Assembly (NCBI GenBank): GCA_964036155.1
Contig: OZ038422.1
Location: 19,863,201-19,927,200 of the forward strand
Length of the DNA: 64,000 nucleotides
Direction: 5' to 3'
From: Diploscapter coronatus
Taxonomy: Eukaryota > Nematoda > Chromadorea > Rhabditida > Rhabditidae
This document shows, piece after piece, positions 12,901 through 25,100 of the stretch. A program made the position numbers and the translations under genes. The notes under the pieces are model-generated. The model searched no databases, was not told the origin of the DNA, and saw nothing but the letters and a program-made list of their open reading frames with translations. The number at the start of each line of letters is the position of its first letter. The stretch's first letter is position 1.

Positions 12901-15900
12901 TAACTGAATGCACTTCAGAGGGGCGATAGTGAAAGACCAGATTTTGTTGGACGTGCAGTGCTGGATCAGGTTTCTGCAAATCATCACCCATTACTACCTA
13001 AATGTCGATGCAAAGGTTGGTCTAACACTCATTCATATACGGCGGCGAGCAAAAGTTTGGAACAAACTTCCGAGAAAGGAACTGCAACTGCAGTACAGTA
13101 CAGTTGCAGTTACAAATTTTACAAAAGGTTGCAAGTCTGATTGGGTGTATGTCATTGCGCACCCAAATTTTTGGTGCGTGGTGGCATACCAGAAATAAGT
13201 TTGGTTCACAATGATCGCTCCCTATTTGAAAGTTCTACAAGTTCACAGACAAATCACTGGAAAGTTTTATTAACCTTGTGCACCAAAGTTTTTCCATCAA
13301 TATTCTTCCGACTTTTAAAAGCCAGGAATTTTAAGACTTTCCAAAGGAAACAAATGATACAAAGAGGAAATGAATTTGCAGATGTGCGAGGCGGCTCTCG
13401 AGGACCTGATTCACATGATCGATGGCAGAAAGCGGATCGGGGCGATCTACAAGTGCCTCGTCAAAATCTGCGACACTCGGCACAAGAACAGACTGGCTGG
13501 GGGACTGACTGAGGACGAGCTCAGAGAGGGATATCAGAGGGTCAGGAAGGTGAGGGAAAGAAGATATTGGATGGCTTCTTCTGTAGTTTATCCATTCATT
13601 AATGCGCGTACACTCATCCACCTCTTATAACTAGGGTAAGGCCAGTAGGTTGGACAGTCCAAATAGCCTACTCGATGAGCTTATTATTTGGGGACATCGC
13701 AAAAAAAATCTACCAAACCCTACTCCTTTACTCGATTTCTTAGACTTGGTTATTTTTACAAACGAATGAATGGGATGAGTTATACAAAAGAGTTATATTT
13801 GCTGTTTAGATCGTATTCACCCCGACGCGAATCATCTACATCGCCCCTGAAACACTGATGGGCAATCGAGTTCTACGCAAATACGACTCTGACGGCACGA
13901 AGATTCTCCGCATCGCATTCCGGTTTGTTGTCGGGGAAGAATGATTGATAATGATAGAATGTTGAGTGATGACGACAACATGAAGATGCGCAGCTCGAAG
14001 ACCTCGGACCACCTCATCACAAAGACCGTCTCCAAGTACCTCACCTATGGAGTTATCATTGCAGGTTGGCTAAATTCGATCTTTCTGACTAAAGAATTTT
14101 CAAAACTCAACTGCTGTCTTGAAATTTTGAGATTGTTGAAAACATTCTAAAAATGTCCAAAATTGTTATCTTTCCTCAGCTATAACAAATGGGATGGAGG
14201 TTTAGCAGCATTGTCATTCTAATCTTACGAACGTTACTGATATTCTACTTTTGCGATTCAGGGCACGATTTCGGATACTTGGGCAGCTCGAATTCACAAA
14301 TGAGGGACAACGGAGCCTATTTCATGCAGAAGTAGAAATGATAAAAAGAAGAATTTCAAATTCAAATCAAATTTCTTGCAGATACTCTCGCTCGCAGAAG
14401 AAGGACTTTCTGGCGAACAACCCCGCAGCCGCGATCGAATACAAGAAGTCAAGCAGAATGCCCCACACATTCATTCCGAAGATACGAGAAGCACGGAAGG
14501 CGTTGGGCAGGTTTGTTTGAAAGGAAGAGGAATGAGTTGTGTGCAAATTCAGACAGAGCTTAAGCCAAAACGATCTGTTAAAACTATGTTGTGTACCCCT
14601 CATATAGCAACTTTCTACAGAAAATTTTGGCTTTGCGTACCCCTTCTCTAATTCATTTTCGTCTTGGTTGAAACTCGGCCTAGCTCTGATTTGTGTACCA
14701 TTACTTCAAAGGCAAGGCTTTTCGTGATGTTATTCGCATTTTCTGTTATCTTTTCCTTGTGAAACTTCCTCAAATTTTGTTGTTGAGTCAATGTTGCTGT
14801 TCAGATTCGAGACAGTGGACAACATCCCGAAGATGATGGCTCGATTGGGCCAGTGCTTCACGCAGTCGAGACTGTCCGGGGTAAATTTGCAGAGAGAGAA
14901 CTGTCTCATCATTGCTGACGTGATTGGGGGACAAAATGGCAAGGGGTTCGTGATTTGAGAAAAAAAATGAATAAGCCAGCTATTCTTTCAGAGCTGCATA
15001 CACATTCAGCGATGGAGTTGGTTCGATCAGTGCCTCATTCGCGAGGGAAATCACGAAATTCATGCGACTCGGCAGAGGAGTTCCCAGCTGCTATCAGGTA
15101 CTTCTATCGCCTGATTCTGAATTCCTGTGAAAAAGGCAGGAGGAAATGAGAGTAGGAATAAATAGTATTGCAAACGATCGACTACTTGAGACGAAATGAA
15201 AGAAACGTCTCTTTCTCCCCTCCTTGAGTCTGGTAATATGCGCACTGACGACATTTGTTCATTTGACGATTCTTTTCTTAGTTACTTTGCGTTTCATTGC
15301 TCTTTCATAGAATCTAGCGGGGTTTATCGCAACAAACACTTGGCAATTATCTTCCTCTATCGATATTGATAACGACTTACCCGATTAATTATCGATAATT
15401 GTTCTTAAAAACAAATAAATCGTCTAATGAACAAATGCTTGTCTCTCATCGCGCATCCCAAGGCTCACAGGAGAGGGGAGGAGAACTCGCTCCTTTTATC
15501 TCGTCTCAACGTCTCAAGTTATCAATCATTCACAATATTAGTTTTTCATCGGGATTTAATAAATAGCTCTTTTACCGACTTTTCTCGAAATAGTCAAATT
15601 TCTGATTTGCAGTTCCGTTTCCGCGGCATGAAGGGCGTCCTCTCGGTTGACCCGCAATTGGACGAAATCGCTGCCTGGGCCAAGACCAATGCAATTTCCG
15701 ATCCGGTCTCGATCGCTGGAGAGGAGACTTCCTGCTGGAAAATCAATTGTGCATTCCGGCCAAGTCAGATCAAGTAAGAGAAAAGAAGATGAATGTCTTC
15801 AATTCTAATTTGCTGAATTTTAGATTCATCTCGAAGCGTCACCCATCTGACCAAATCGAAGTGGTGAAATATTCCTCGCCTGTGCCGGTCTCCCTCAACA

Positions 15901-18900
15901 AGCCATTCATCAACATCCTCGACCAGGTCCATCACTCCATTCGTCTTCTTCCACTCATTTCCCCTGTTTGCAGGTCTCCGAAATGCAGTCCCTCGCGTGC
16001 CATCGTCGAATAACGAATCGAATCGAGCAGCTCCTCGATCAGCAAATACACGACTTCGCTTCCATGATGACTGACGAAGTGCAGTGCAGGAATAAACTCA
16101 AGGTTAGGGAAGAATCATTTTTTTCTGCAAAAAATTACATGCCCACTTCATTAGTTTATCAAAGTTGAAGTTTGACGGAAAATTATTATCTGATAAGAGT
16201 GAAGAAAACGAAGAAATAATTCTGATAAGCTTTTTATGGAAAAAAAAACTCATGAAGCAATAATTAACAAATTAATTGTGGAGAAAATGTTTCAGTAAAA
16301 ATGCGAATTTCCAGGAGCTGCCGCGTCGTTTCGACCTCGACATCCTCTCGCCCCGATTCGGCTTCTCCCTGTCTTCTGAGCCATTTTTCCGATCTCTCAT
16401 CAAGGCCGTCATCAAATACCAAGCCAGTATGTCGTCGAATTGAATGATATACAGGGCGGAGTGAATTTACAGCGAAGCAGCTGAGGAAGGAGCAGATCCG
16501 AGTGCCGTCAGAGTTGGGCAGATCGATGCTGGGAGTGATGGATGAAACAGGCAGATTGCAGTACGGACAGGTGAGTGAGAGATGGAATGAATGGACTTGC
16601 AAGAATACGGAATGTTGCAGATATTCGTGCAGTACACCAAGAACATCACTCTCAAAGTCGCTCCTGGAACTGCATCGCGAGAAATCCTCAAAGGTGAGGA
16701 AATCAAAGAGGAAGAAGACCCTTTGAAATGACCCATTTGCAGGCCCTGTTCTGATGACGAAGAACCCGTGCATCGTGCCTGGCGATGTGCGAGTCTTCAA
16801 CGCGATCGACATTCCCGAGCTGCATCATCATTGTGATGTGGTTGTCTTCCCGCAGAGTGGTCCGAGACCCCATCCCGATCAGATGGCTGGAAGCGACCTG
16901 GACGGAGACGAGTACAGCGTGATTTGGGACTCCGAGCTGCTCCTGGAACGCAACGAGCCCGCATTCGACTTCACTGCAGAGAAGAGCATCGAGCCATTCG
17001 ATGAGAACAATGTGGTTAGTTCTTTGAAGAAAACTTGAAAATGTTTGGCAGGTAGATTGTGTGCGGTAAACCAAGTATAGTGAAAATCCGACAGCTGAAT
17101 AGGCTGGCAATAGAATACCAATTTATTTATTTCGAACTTTGGTAATTCAACTTTTAAAAGTAGAAAATAGTATATCAAAAACAAAGCAAATCTGGTGAAT
17201 TGTGTTGAGCAACGAGGAATGATGCTTTTATATTGAGGCAGAAAGGTGGGAAGGAGAGAGGGAAGAAAAGATGATTTTTCTACGAAATAGAAAAAGCGGA
17301 GACTGCAGTTCACGATAACACCAACATTTTATCGAGTGGTAATGGTCGATAACAAAAGATACTGATTAATAATGCTCATTACGGCAATAACTAACAATAT
17401 CGGCCAATACCGTCCGGTAACTTTTTCGCTGAGTAGAGACAAGAATGAAAAATAGCGAATAGTCTTGTGGAGAATATCGAAAATTCGTTTCCCAACTTAA
17501 AACACCTCAGCTTTGACTGAAAGCAACTAGACGATGAGTTGATTTGTTCAGGAGCAGCTGATGATCGACTTCTACATCAAATACCTGAAGCTGGACTCGG
17601 TGGGCACCATCTCCAACAATCACCTGCACCAATCCGACCAATACGGACTCAATTCGGAGGTATTCAACCTGGACACCGTGAAAAGCTTATTGAAACATTC
17701 CAAATAAATGTTATTTCGCCAAAAATGTTGACATTAGGAATTGTTCTGTCAAATGACAAAATTTTCACATTTCAGGTGTGCATGAATCTGGCGAAGAAGA
17801 ACAGCCAGGCAGTTGACTTCACGAAAACCGGTCAGCCCCCGCAGCCACTCATCAAAATCTGGAAGGAGGACGACAATGGCGTGGAGATCCCTCCCGAGCG
17901 CGCGGAGCGAGTGCCCGACTACCACTTCGGGAACGAGTTCAATCCTGTCTACATCAGTCCTCGACTTTGCGGCAGAATCTACAGGTAAATCGAATTGTGA
18001 AATGATTTTGAAAGTTATGACAAACGCATTGAATTGTTCAGGGAGTTCAAAGCCGTCGAGGATGTGATCAAAACGAGCGAAGAGCAGGACGAGCGAGTCG
18101 AATTGGACAGGGATATCGACTGGCCGAACTGGCAGAAGTACGAACAGACTGCCAGGAGCGCTCTCGCCAAATACAACACTCAGCTCAGGGTGAGTCGTTA
18201 TAAATTTAGGCAAAGGCATAACAATTTTCGATGAAATACCTTGTACAAGAATTTACTGAAGGTTATTCATTTCTTCGGAATGTGAATAGAAATCTAGAGC
18301 TAGGAGTCTTTTTGTTAAAAACTACTTTTCTGAACTAATTTTCCCATTCATTTAATGGACTTCTGGGAGCAATCGTAGTGAGTTCCAATTGACTGAGTTA
18401 AATTTCACAAAAAGTTGTTCAAGCACATTCTCTCATTCGTCAAAGTTTTTCAGTCGCTTATGGAGAACTATGGGATAGCGACGGAAGGCGAGATATTCTC
18501 TGGCTACGAAATCGACGTGCGAAATCGAATCTCGGACAAGGACCAGGACGACATGTCCTTCTACAACACGAACCAGGTGATCGAAACAAAAATGCACAAC
18601 TTCTACAAAGCGTACAGACAGGAGTTCTTCGAGGTACGTTCTCACATTGCAGAGGAAGCGAAATAACTGGAATTGCAGGAGTTCGGCCACGATGGATGGA
18701 AGACATTGACAGTGAAGATGGACAAGACATACGCGGACGACAACAACGTGTTCCACCGAGTCTGCAACCACCCCACTGAAGACATGATCAGGAAGGCTGT
18801 CGCTTACTACAAAGTCTGCTATGGTAGGGAGGAGGGAAGGAAAGAATTGTAAGAGAAGGGAGAATTGCAGAAGAAGGACAGAAGACTCCCGAGAGCAAGA

Positions 18901-21054
18901 AACTGTCGTTCGCTTGGATTCCTTACGAGATTTTGGCAGAAGTGAAGAAGAGGAGGGCCATCGTCAACCCAAACATCTCCACCACAAGGAGTCCGATCGT
19001 CGATGTGAGAATCTGATTGCATTCACAAAACAATGCCGATCTCTTGCAGATCCTCGACCGCCATCGACAGGCCTACATTCGAGAGAATCGCAGCGACTTT
19101 GCCAACTTCCTCTCGAAACGAATCGTCGCCCTGCCCAAGCAGAAGCAGGACGTTTTGCGCATCATCAGGCGGTACACTGACACTTATCTAGGTACTGCTG
19201 GAGATCGAAGAGTTGTGCAAATTCTGCCATTTGCAGGCCTGGACGAAGTGCTGTTCATCCTCCTGGAGTGGGCGGACCGCTGTCTGCTTTTCAAGAAGTC
19301 CTCCTTCCGCGAGCAGCACCTCTGTCTTCTGCTCATTCTCTTCATCACCAACCATTTCCTCACCAGGGATGCGGCCAAAATCAATCTCGAATCCGACATC
19401 TACATTGAAGTGGTTGGTCTTTAGTTCTGCAACAAGCGAAAGATTACAATGCCCAATTGATAGACATTTCTCTAGCCAATACTCATCCTCTAATGACTTC
19501 TATTTATGATTTTCAAATTAAATCATGCTGCATCTCTTCGATTTCAGCTGCGCAACCCATCTGCCCTGCCTCAACCGTCTCGCCTTCCCTCAGGCCGAGC
19601 CGCCCGCATCACCCTGTCCTTCTTCGAGTTCCTTGCCTCTCGTCGTTTCCGTCGTCTTTCGTCGCTTTCCTTCGTCTCCCTCGGCTTCATGTCCGTCTTC
19701 AATCGCGGCCAGTGGCTTCCTATTCATCAGGTTCGTTATTTAAAATGTTGAACATTTGACGATGGATAATTTAAGTTTGAAAACTGCTGTAAGAACAGAA
19801 GAAAGCTCAAATTTTTCAAAATACCAAAGTCAATGTTGACAAATCGTCGAGGAAATGAATCACTAATTTCCAATCCCGTTTGGGCATGTTTGATTATTGC
19901 AGTCAGCCCTGAAGACATACTACAACGTGCTGTTCAACCTGCGCTTCGAGGAGCTGCCACTGTCGACGGACCCGGAGATCTCCACGCCTGCAGTGAGTCG
20001 CGAGCACGAACCATTCATCATCGAACTGCCAAGTCTGTCCTGTGTCTCTCGAATTGACAATGAACGAATATCGATTGCAGGCATAGTTGTTCTGGCGGAG
20101 ATCGAGGTGATTCTACTCAAGGCGACTCGACTCGAGGAGATCAAAATTCGACTGCTGCAAAAGACGGGCCTTAAGTACGAAATCACAGAGAATGGAAAGA
20201 CCGAAACAGGTGGGAGGAAAGGCTCTTTCCGAGAATAAGCTATTTCATTATTTAGTTGTCGATTTTCGTCACCAATTCAAAAAGTGCTGCAGATAAAAAT
20301 CTTAGACTACTGCGAAGCTTTGTTCAAAACTGCGCAACAATGATTCTTATCCCAATTCTCAAATTCAAACTATATTCTTGCCTGATATGAGAGCATTAGT
20401 GCTCTACTATTTTATGATAATGTTAACTTTTTTACTAGCATTTTAATCGCCCCTTCAAATCATCAACAGAGTTAAGATTTTTGACACTGACACGTTAAAC
20501 ATGGCGGCGAGAAAAAGGAGACATGACACGGGCAGTTGCGGCGGCAGACAACGAGGAGAAAAGCGAATGTTTTTCCTCAATTTTCTTCTCGTTGTCTGCC
20601 GCCACCGCGCTTTTCTATGCTATTTCTCCTTTTTTCTCGATGTTATGTTTAACGTGCCAGTATCAAAAACTTTTAACTCTGATCATCAAACAAGAAAAGA
20701 GTAATTTCCTTATTTCAGTGACGATCAACAAATACATCGTCTCTTCGCGCGGCACTTTGGAGGCATTTTATGAGCTGAAACGAATCATCTCTGTCAAGGT
20801 TTGTTCAATTTTATTGCTAAAGACGGATATTATTTTCATTTGATTATTTTTATTAACAAAATTAAGGAAATTTGTATTTGTGTATTATTATTCAAAGTGC
20901 AAATGTCTGCAATGAAGTAATGTTTCATCTGCCAAGTAGTTTAAAATGCCTTTTTCAGATCCAAGTAAACACTTCATCGATGACCAAGGAACTCTCGACT
21001 CAACTGGCCCTGCTCACCTTCGAGAAAATCATGGAAATCAAACACAGGCAGTAG
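9995..21054 (+). CDS. Cellular RNA-dependent RNA polymerase, EGO-1/RRF-1-like (RdRP1)
   Basis: Thirty-seven exons join in frame to about 1,674 residues, close to the roughly 1,600 usual for nematode EGO-1/RRF-1. Exons include 9995-10243, 10287-10423, 10755-10833, 10882-11062, 11276-11496, 13382-13549, 13810-13922, 14805-14945, 14992-15097, 15613-15773, 16743-17014, 17776-17984, 19237-19412, 19548-19730, 20719-20798 and 20959-21054. The polymerase domain starts near residue 520 ([17 protein letters not shown]). Motifs seen are [59 protein letters not shown] and the metal-binding DLDGD at 16895-16909 (about residues 1016-1020). These enzymes copy target RNA to make secondary siRNAs in RNA interference and germline silencing. 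ATG 9995 was chosen because it matches the start of the paralogue and follows acceptors at 9956 and 9974; further upstream coding sequence is not excluded. Not assigned ego-1 or rrf-1, as orthology needs a tree. Confidence 0.95.
13080..13111. repeat. Short near-perfect palindrome in an RdRP1 intron
   Basis: AACTGCAACTG at 13080-13090 is the exact reverse complement of 13101-13111, with a 10-base loop that is itself repetitive (CAGTACAGTA). It lies in the intron between exons ending 13015 and starting 13382. Confidence 0.7.
19231..19627 (+). other. Block identical to RdRP2 34303-34699, including an intron
   Basis: From TTGCAG before exon 19237-19412, through the whole 135-bp intron 19413-19547, and into exon 19548-19730, every base equals the RdRP2 sequence at a fixed offset of 15,072. 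Outside the block the introns of the two genes cannot be aligned and exons differ freely. From 19628 to 19730 five differences appear. See the gene-conversion finding. Confidence 0.95.
20467..20681. mobile_element. hAT-like MITE, 215 bp, with 8-bp target duplication
   Basis: The element starts CAGAGTTAAG and ends CTTTTAACTCTG. Its terminal inverted repeats run about 36 bp, and an inner inverted pair (GGCGGCAGACAACGAG and its complement) continues the foldback. The 8-bp direct repeat ATCATCAA flanks it exactly (20459-20466 and 20682-20689). An 8-bp duplication and ends beginning CAG are typical of hAT-superfamily elements. No transposase, so non-autonomous. It lies in the RdRP1 intron between exons 20081-20209 and 20719-20798; RdRP2 has no counterpart in the matching intron. 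Confidence 0.9.
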
Positions 21055-22135
21055 TTCATCACCTGCTCTCGTTAATTATTATTAAACAAGTAACCAATCA
21101 AAACTAAATGGAAAGATATGATAATTTTTCTCTATTCGTAAAGGCTTCTCTTATTTTCTGACGCCATGTCAATGTCATGCTATTTTACGTTAACATTTAA
21201 GTACGGATGCATGATGTCAAAAGGTATAAACGCGCCTCAAAAATCATTTTTAGTTAAAGGAAATTTCTGACTTGTGATAATTTGATGAAGAAGCTGCTTG
21301 CCAACTCGTTGAAATATTCAATTTCATTCATAACGGGCCTTTTATTATTTTGACGGATTGGCATTCAGTATTCTTCTCAACCTAAAGAAAAGTTCATTTA
21401 TTTTGCTCCTTTTCGTTTCTTTTGCCAAATCATATGTAGCGGTTAAATTTAGCTGTTTTAATTGGCTTTCAATTTGAACTTATTGCGTTGTTTTGAATTC
21501 GAATGTTTTCTCAGGCAGGGTTTTGCGCTAGTTACCAACATCCACGGGTACGGGTACGAAATTTTGCACTCGCGCAAAACCCTTTTCTCAGGAATGATTG
21601 AACTTGTCATTCTTTAGGAGATATTCAAATTCAATCTTGGCTATTGTTTAGAAATCGTTATTCTTGTTGTCATAATAAACTTTCAACTAATTTTCCCAAA
21701 TATCCCTTACTGGAAATTGTTTCTTTGTTTTTTTTCTCAATTGATGTCAGGTGATTCATTCATTTGTGATTTGTGATATCATTGACTTTGTTATAATAAT
21801 TGCGGTTTACTAAGGGTGTTGATTTTTCTAATACAGTTTTATTGGTTATTTCTTGCTAAGGTATCAATTTTTGCTGTATTTAATGGTTTTCTTTCCAGAA
21901 GAATATCATATCGTAATATCATTGACTTTGTCATAATTATCGTGTGGTTTACTGATGATGTTGACTTCTAGTACCATTTTTGTCGTTTTGTTGACCTCTA
22001 ATACAGTTTTGTTGGTTTTTAGAGAATATTAATTTAGTGACAGATGTTATGGTTTTTATGCCATAAGAATATCGCATATCTTTCGATCATTTATTAGTTC
22101 CCTTAGAAACTACTCATTACGTTTTCAGAAAAGCG
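21055..22135. other. Spacer between the two RdRP genes
   Basis: About 1.1 kb holding the RdRP1 3' end, the 69-bp MITE, and two diverged tandem copies of a T-rich stretch of about 140-165 bp (roughly 21775-21915 and 21916-22080), each starting near ATATCATTGACTTTGT and containing a GTTTACT...GTTGA segment and CTAATACAGTTTT. A GTTTTCAG acceptor ends at 22128, only 7 bases before the RdRP2 ATG, so RdRP2 could be trans-spliced, either from its own promoter or from an RdRP1-RdRP2 operon-like transcript. Confidence 0.6.
21516..21584. mobile_element. Tiny hAT-like MITE, 69 bp, with 8-bp target duplication
   Basis: CAGGGTTTTGCGC at the left end pairs with GCGCAAAACCCTT at the right end (one terminal mismatch). 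The direct repeat TTCTCAGG lies on both sides (21508-21515 and 21585-21592), and the match extends two further T's on the left. It is in the spacer between the two RdRP genes. Confidence 0.8.
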
Positions 22136-25100
22136 ATGAAGAAATATAGAGGGCTAATCAAGATGGAAGTAGCTGAAGTGCTGCCCAACGCTGATGAAAG
22201 GGGCGTGCTTGATACACAGATCAAGTACTTTTTCACCGAGGTTTGTCACTCGTTCCAAGTCATTTTCCGGCTACGTCGAAATTGAATTTTTTACGATCTG
22301 TCATTAGAATGAAAATTTTTCGACCTCGGAGTCGGAATAAGAATATGAATTCAAAAACATAAAAACCACCTGAGTTGATTCCCCCACCTCTGTTACTTAC
22401 TCTCTTGATTTGCGATTCTTGACACTTCACATGTTCCTGTCTAGAAACTTATTTTCAACTTTGCAAAATTCAGAGGGTGAGGAAGAGATTCCGTGGTACT
22501 GATCGGCCGAATGAGGTGGATCTGCACCAAGTACAGGACTGGAGGGGCGTGCAGGAGAACGAGTGCGAGGATTGTAGCGAAGTTGAAATCAGGGTAGGAC
22601 TAGATCATATGACAAATTGAGCATTCTAACAAAAGTCGACTATTACCATTTGATCAGCCGAAATATGCTATGGCTCTACAGTTGCAGAGATCTTTAGAGT
22701 TTTACTCACAGTTACAACGACAAATTCGGTTTTTTTTAAAGAAATCTGTTGAAAGAAACGTGGACCTGTTCAGGTGGAAAGTGAAGAGCCAATGAAGGAG
22801 AATCTGCTGCACGGCATTCGTCGCTTCTACGAGCTCATCAACAAGCTGCCGATCTCCTCTGCCGTCCCGCAGTACCACAAGGCCAATCTCATCATCCACA
22901 ATCTCGGTTTCTTCTCGAATTCCCTCATGTAAGTGCTACTCATCTTCAAGCAAACGAAGTTAATTATCGATCAATTTTGAAGCACTTACAACAAAAGTAA
23001 ATACACATCGTCGATATTGAACGATTTTTCATAATCTGACTCAGTATAAATTGAACCGGCTGATTTGGTCATTTCCTGTGAAAATTGCACCGATATCGGG
23101 GAGATTAGCCGGCTGATTGAACTTTATAATCGGAGGCAGAATCGAACGAAATCGACTGCTTCAACTTACGCTGAGGATTGTTAGTTAATGGCTTCTTGTA
23201 ATAATGAGTGAATTATTCAGCACTAACCACTCGAGGGTCAATTTGGATGCGTTCTACTACGGCAATCTGCAGGGTGGCACTTTTCTCAATCACTGGGAGG
23301 TGGGTTAAAACGTTCTTTTCTGCTAAAAATCAATACCATCCGTCTTCGGCGAAGACAGACTAAAATTTTCAGAAAAGATGTAAAAATTGAAATTTCAACA
23401 AACGAGGCAATGTCACAATTAGTCGTAAAACTTGCTCACTACCGAAACTTTCCTCCATTCGTTTGTTCTATTTGGGAAGCAACCAATCATTTCTATCAAG
23501 AAAATCGCAAGAGAGGTCTTGCATAATGGCGTACGGGGCTAATGAGATTTAAACAGTAATGAGCAGAAAACTTACGACAATTTATGCACATTCATCGTTC
23601 ATTCATTGAGTTCTAATTTTTTTACAACTTTTTTTTTTTTTGAAAATTTAGGCTTTAGTCTATCTGCTCCGGAAATGAATCATACTCCTACGGATAAAAT
23701 TTGCACATCAGATTTATCTAACTACTACTATATGACCTTCTTCCATAAAATGATCAATTACACTGAAATTCAGACTAAATTTCGACAATATCATTTACTT
23801 CATTTTCCAATAAATGTCGAGCGCTTTAGACCTCGTTCTTCCCCGAGAAACTGGCTGAAAGGACGGGGGATCTGCTACCACACATGCGAGGAGCGCCTAC
23901 TGACATCCTCATGTTTAACATCCAGACCACGTTCGAGTACGACAAAAACGACATCATCACCATCCAGTTCTGCAATCGCGAGATGAAACCTGGTGGAGGT
24001 CAGTTGTCTTAAGATCCATCTTTGATCCTAGCATAATGGGGGTGTCGGTAGACTCGTATAAGACGTTTGAAGATTTATAACAAATATGAAGTGATTTGTT
24101 ATAACACGTTAAAAAGAAAGTATGTCGTATGTTGCAAACCTACCCACTTCCTTTTTTGTTACAAATCTACCAATATCCACAACAATTCATCCTTACTCTA
24201 ATAATTGAAAGTACACTTTCCGTTTCTAAAAATGTTCACTTCTTTTAATGAATATTGATTTGACAACCTGGATTTGGCGTAACGCAAAAACGACAACGAA
24301 TTGTAACCAATACGAATTATGTAGGAAGAATAAAATTTCCGTCAAATACAGAAAAGCATTCCGCCATTTTGCTTTGTACCATTCGGTATTTAGTCATTTT
24401 CAAGCTTCCATTAATTTGTGCGATTTGCAGGAGGAAACAGAAACAAAGAGATGGTGAACGTCTTCTACAAGATACAGGTTTGCCTGATTGCCTGATTCAA
24501 ACGACAAGCAAGTCAATTGATCCGTGTCCAGGTTCGTGCGAACTCTGTCCGTCGAGCGATCTGGGACCTGAATGGAGTGTCCCGTCGGTCGAATGTGATC
24601 ACCCCCGTGGTGCGTCTCTTCCTCGACCTCAACTCCCCTCCCTTCATCGAGAATGGATTCCTCAACAATCAGATGCTCAGGGTTTGCCATTTCTATTTCT
24701 ATTTTAGTATCTCGAGCTTGGAGACTTTACGCGATTTGCGGTAATCCATCGTCTAAATCTACTATTTCGATTAGAAAATAAGAGTTTTCATGTTCAAAAG
24801 CGAAAATAGGATATTTTGATGATTTGAGGACTCGACTTCCCACATCAGGTATACTCGTCAGCTGAAGTTGCGCAGAGGCAGAAGGATGGACAACACCAAG
24901 AACGAATGGCCGCTCACCAAGAACGTCCTTTCGGAGAGCCACATCTTCGCGCTCGAATTCAATCCGGAGTCCGTCTTGGTAAGAATGTTTTTCTATGAAG
25001 ACGCCAAACAGATTACAGAAAATCCTCCGAAAATTCATTAAACTCAATTTTTCGCACTATTTTGCGTGCTAAATCTTCAGAAGAAGAAACAACCATCTAA

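Noticed and set aside
19184..19399. Antisense open frames over RdRP exons
   Set aside because: Shadow frames of GC-rich exons; the sense frames match the paralogue.
20501..20843. Two overlapping plus-strand open frames of 67 and 106 codons
   Set aside because: They lie across the hAT-like MITE and the flanking intron and exon in a wrong frame; the inverted repeat explains the open sequence.
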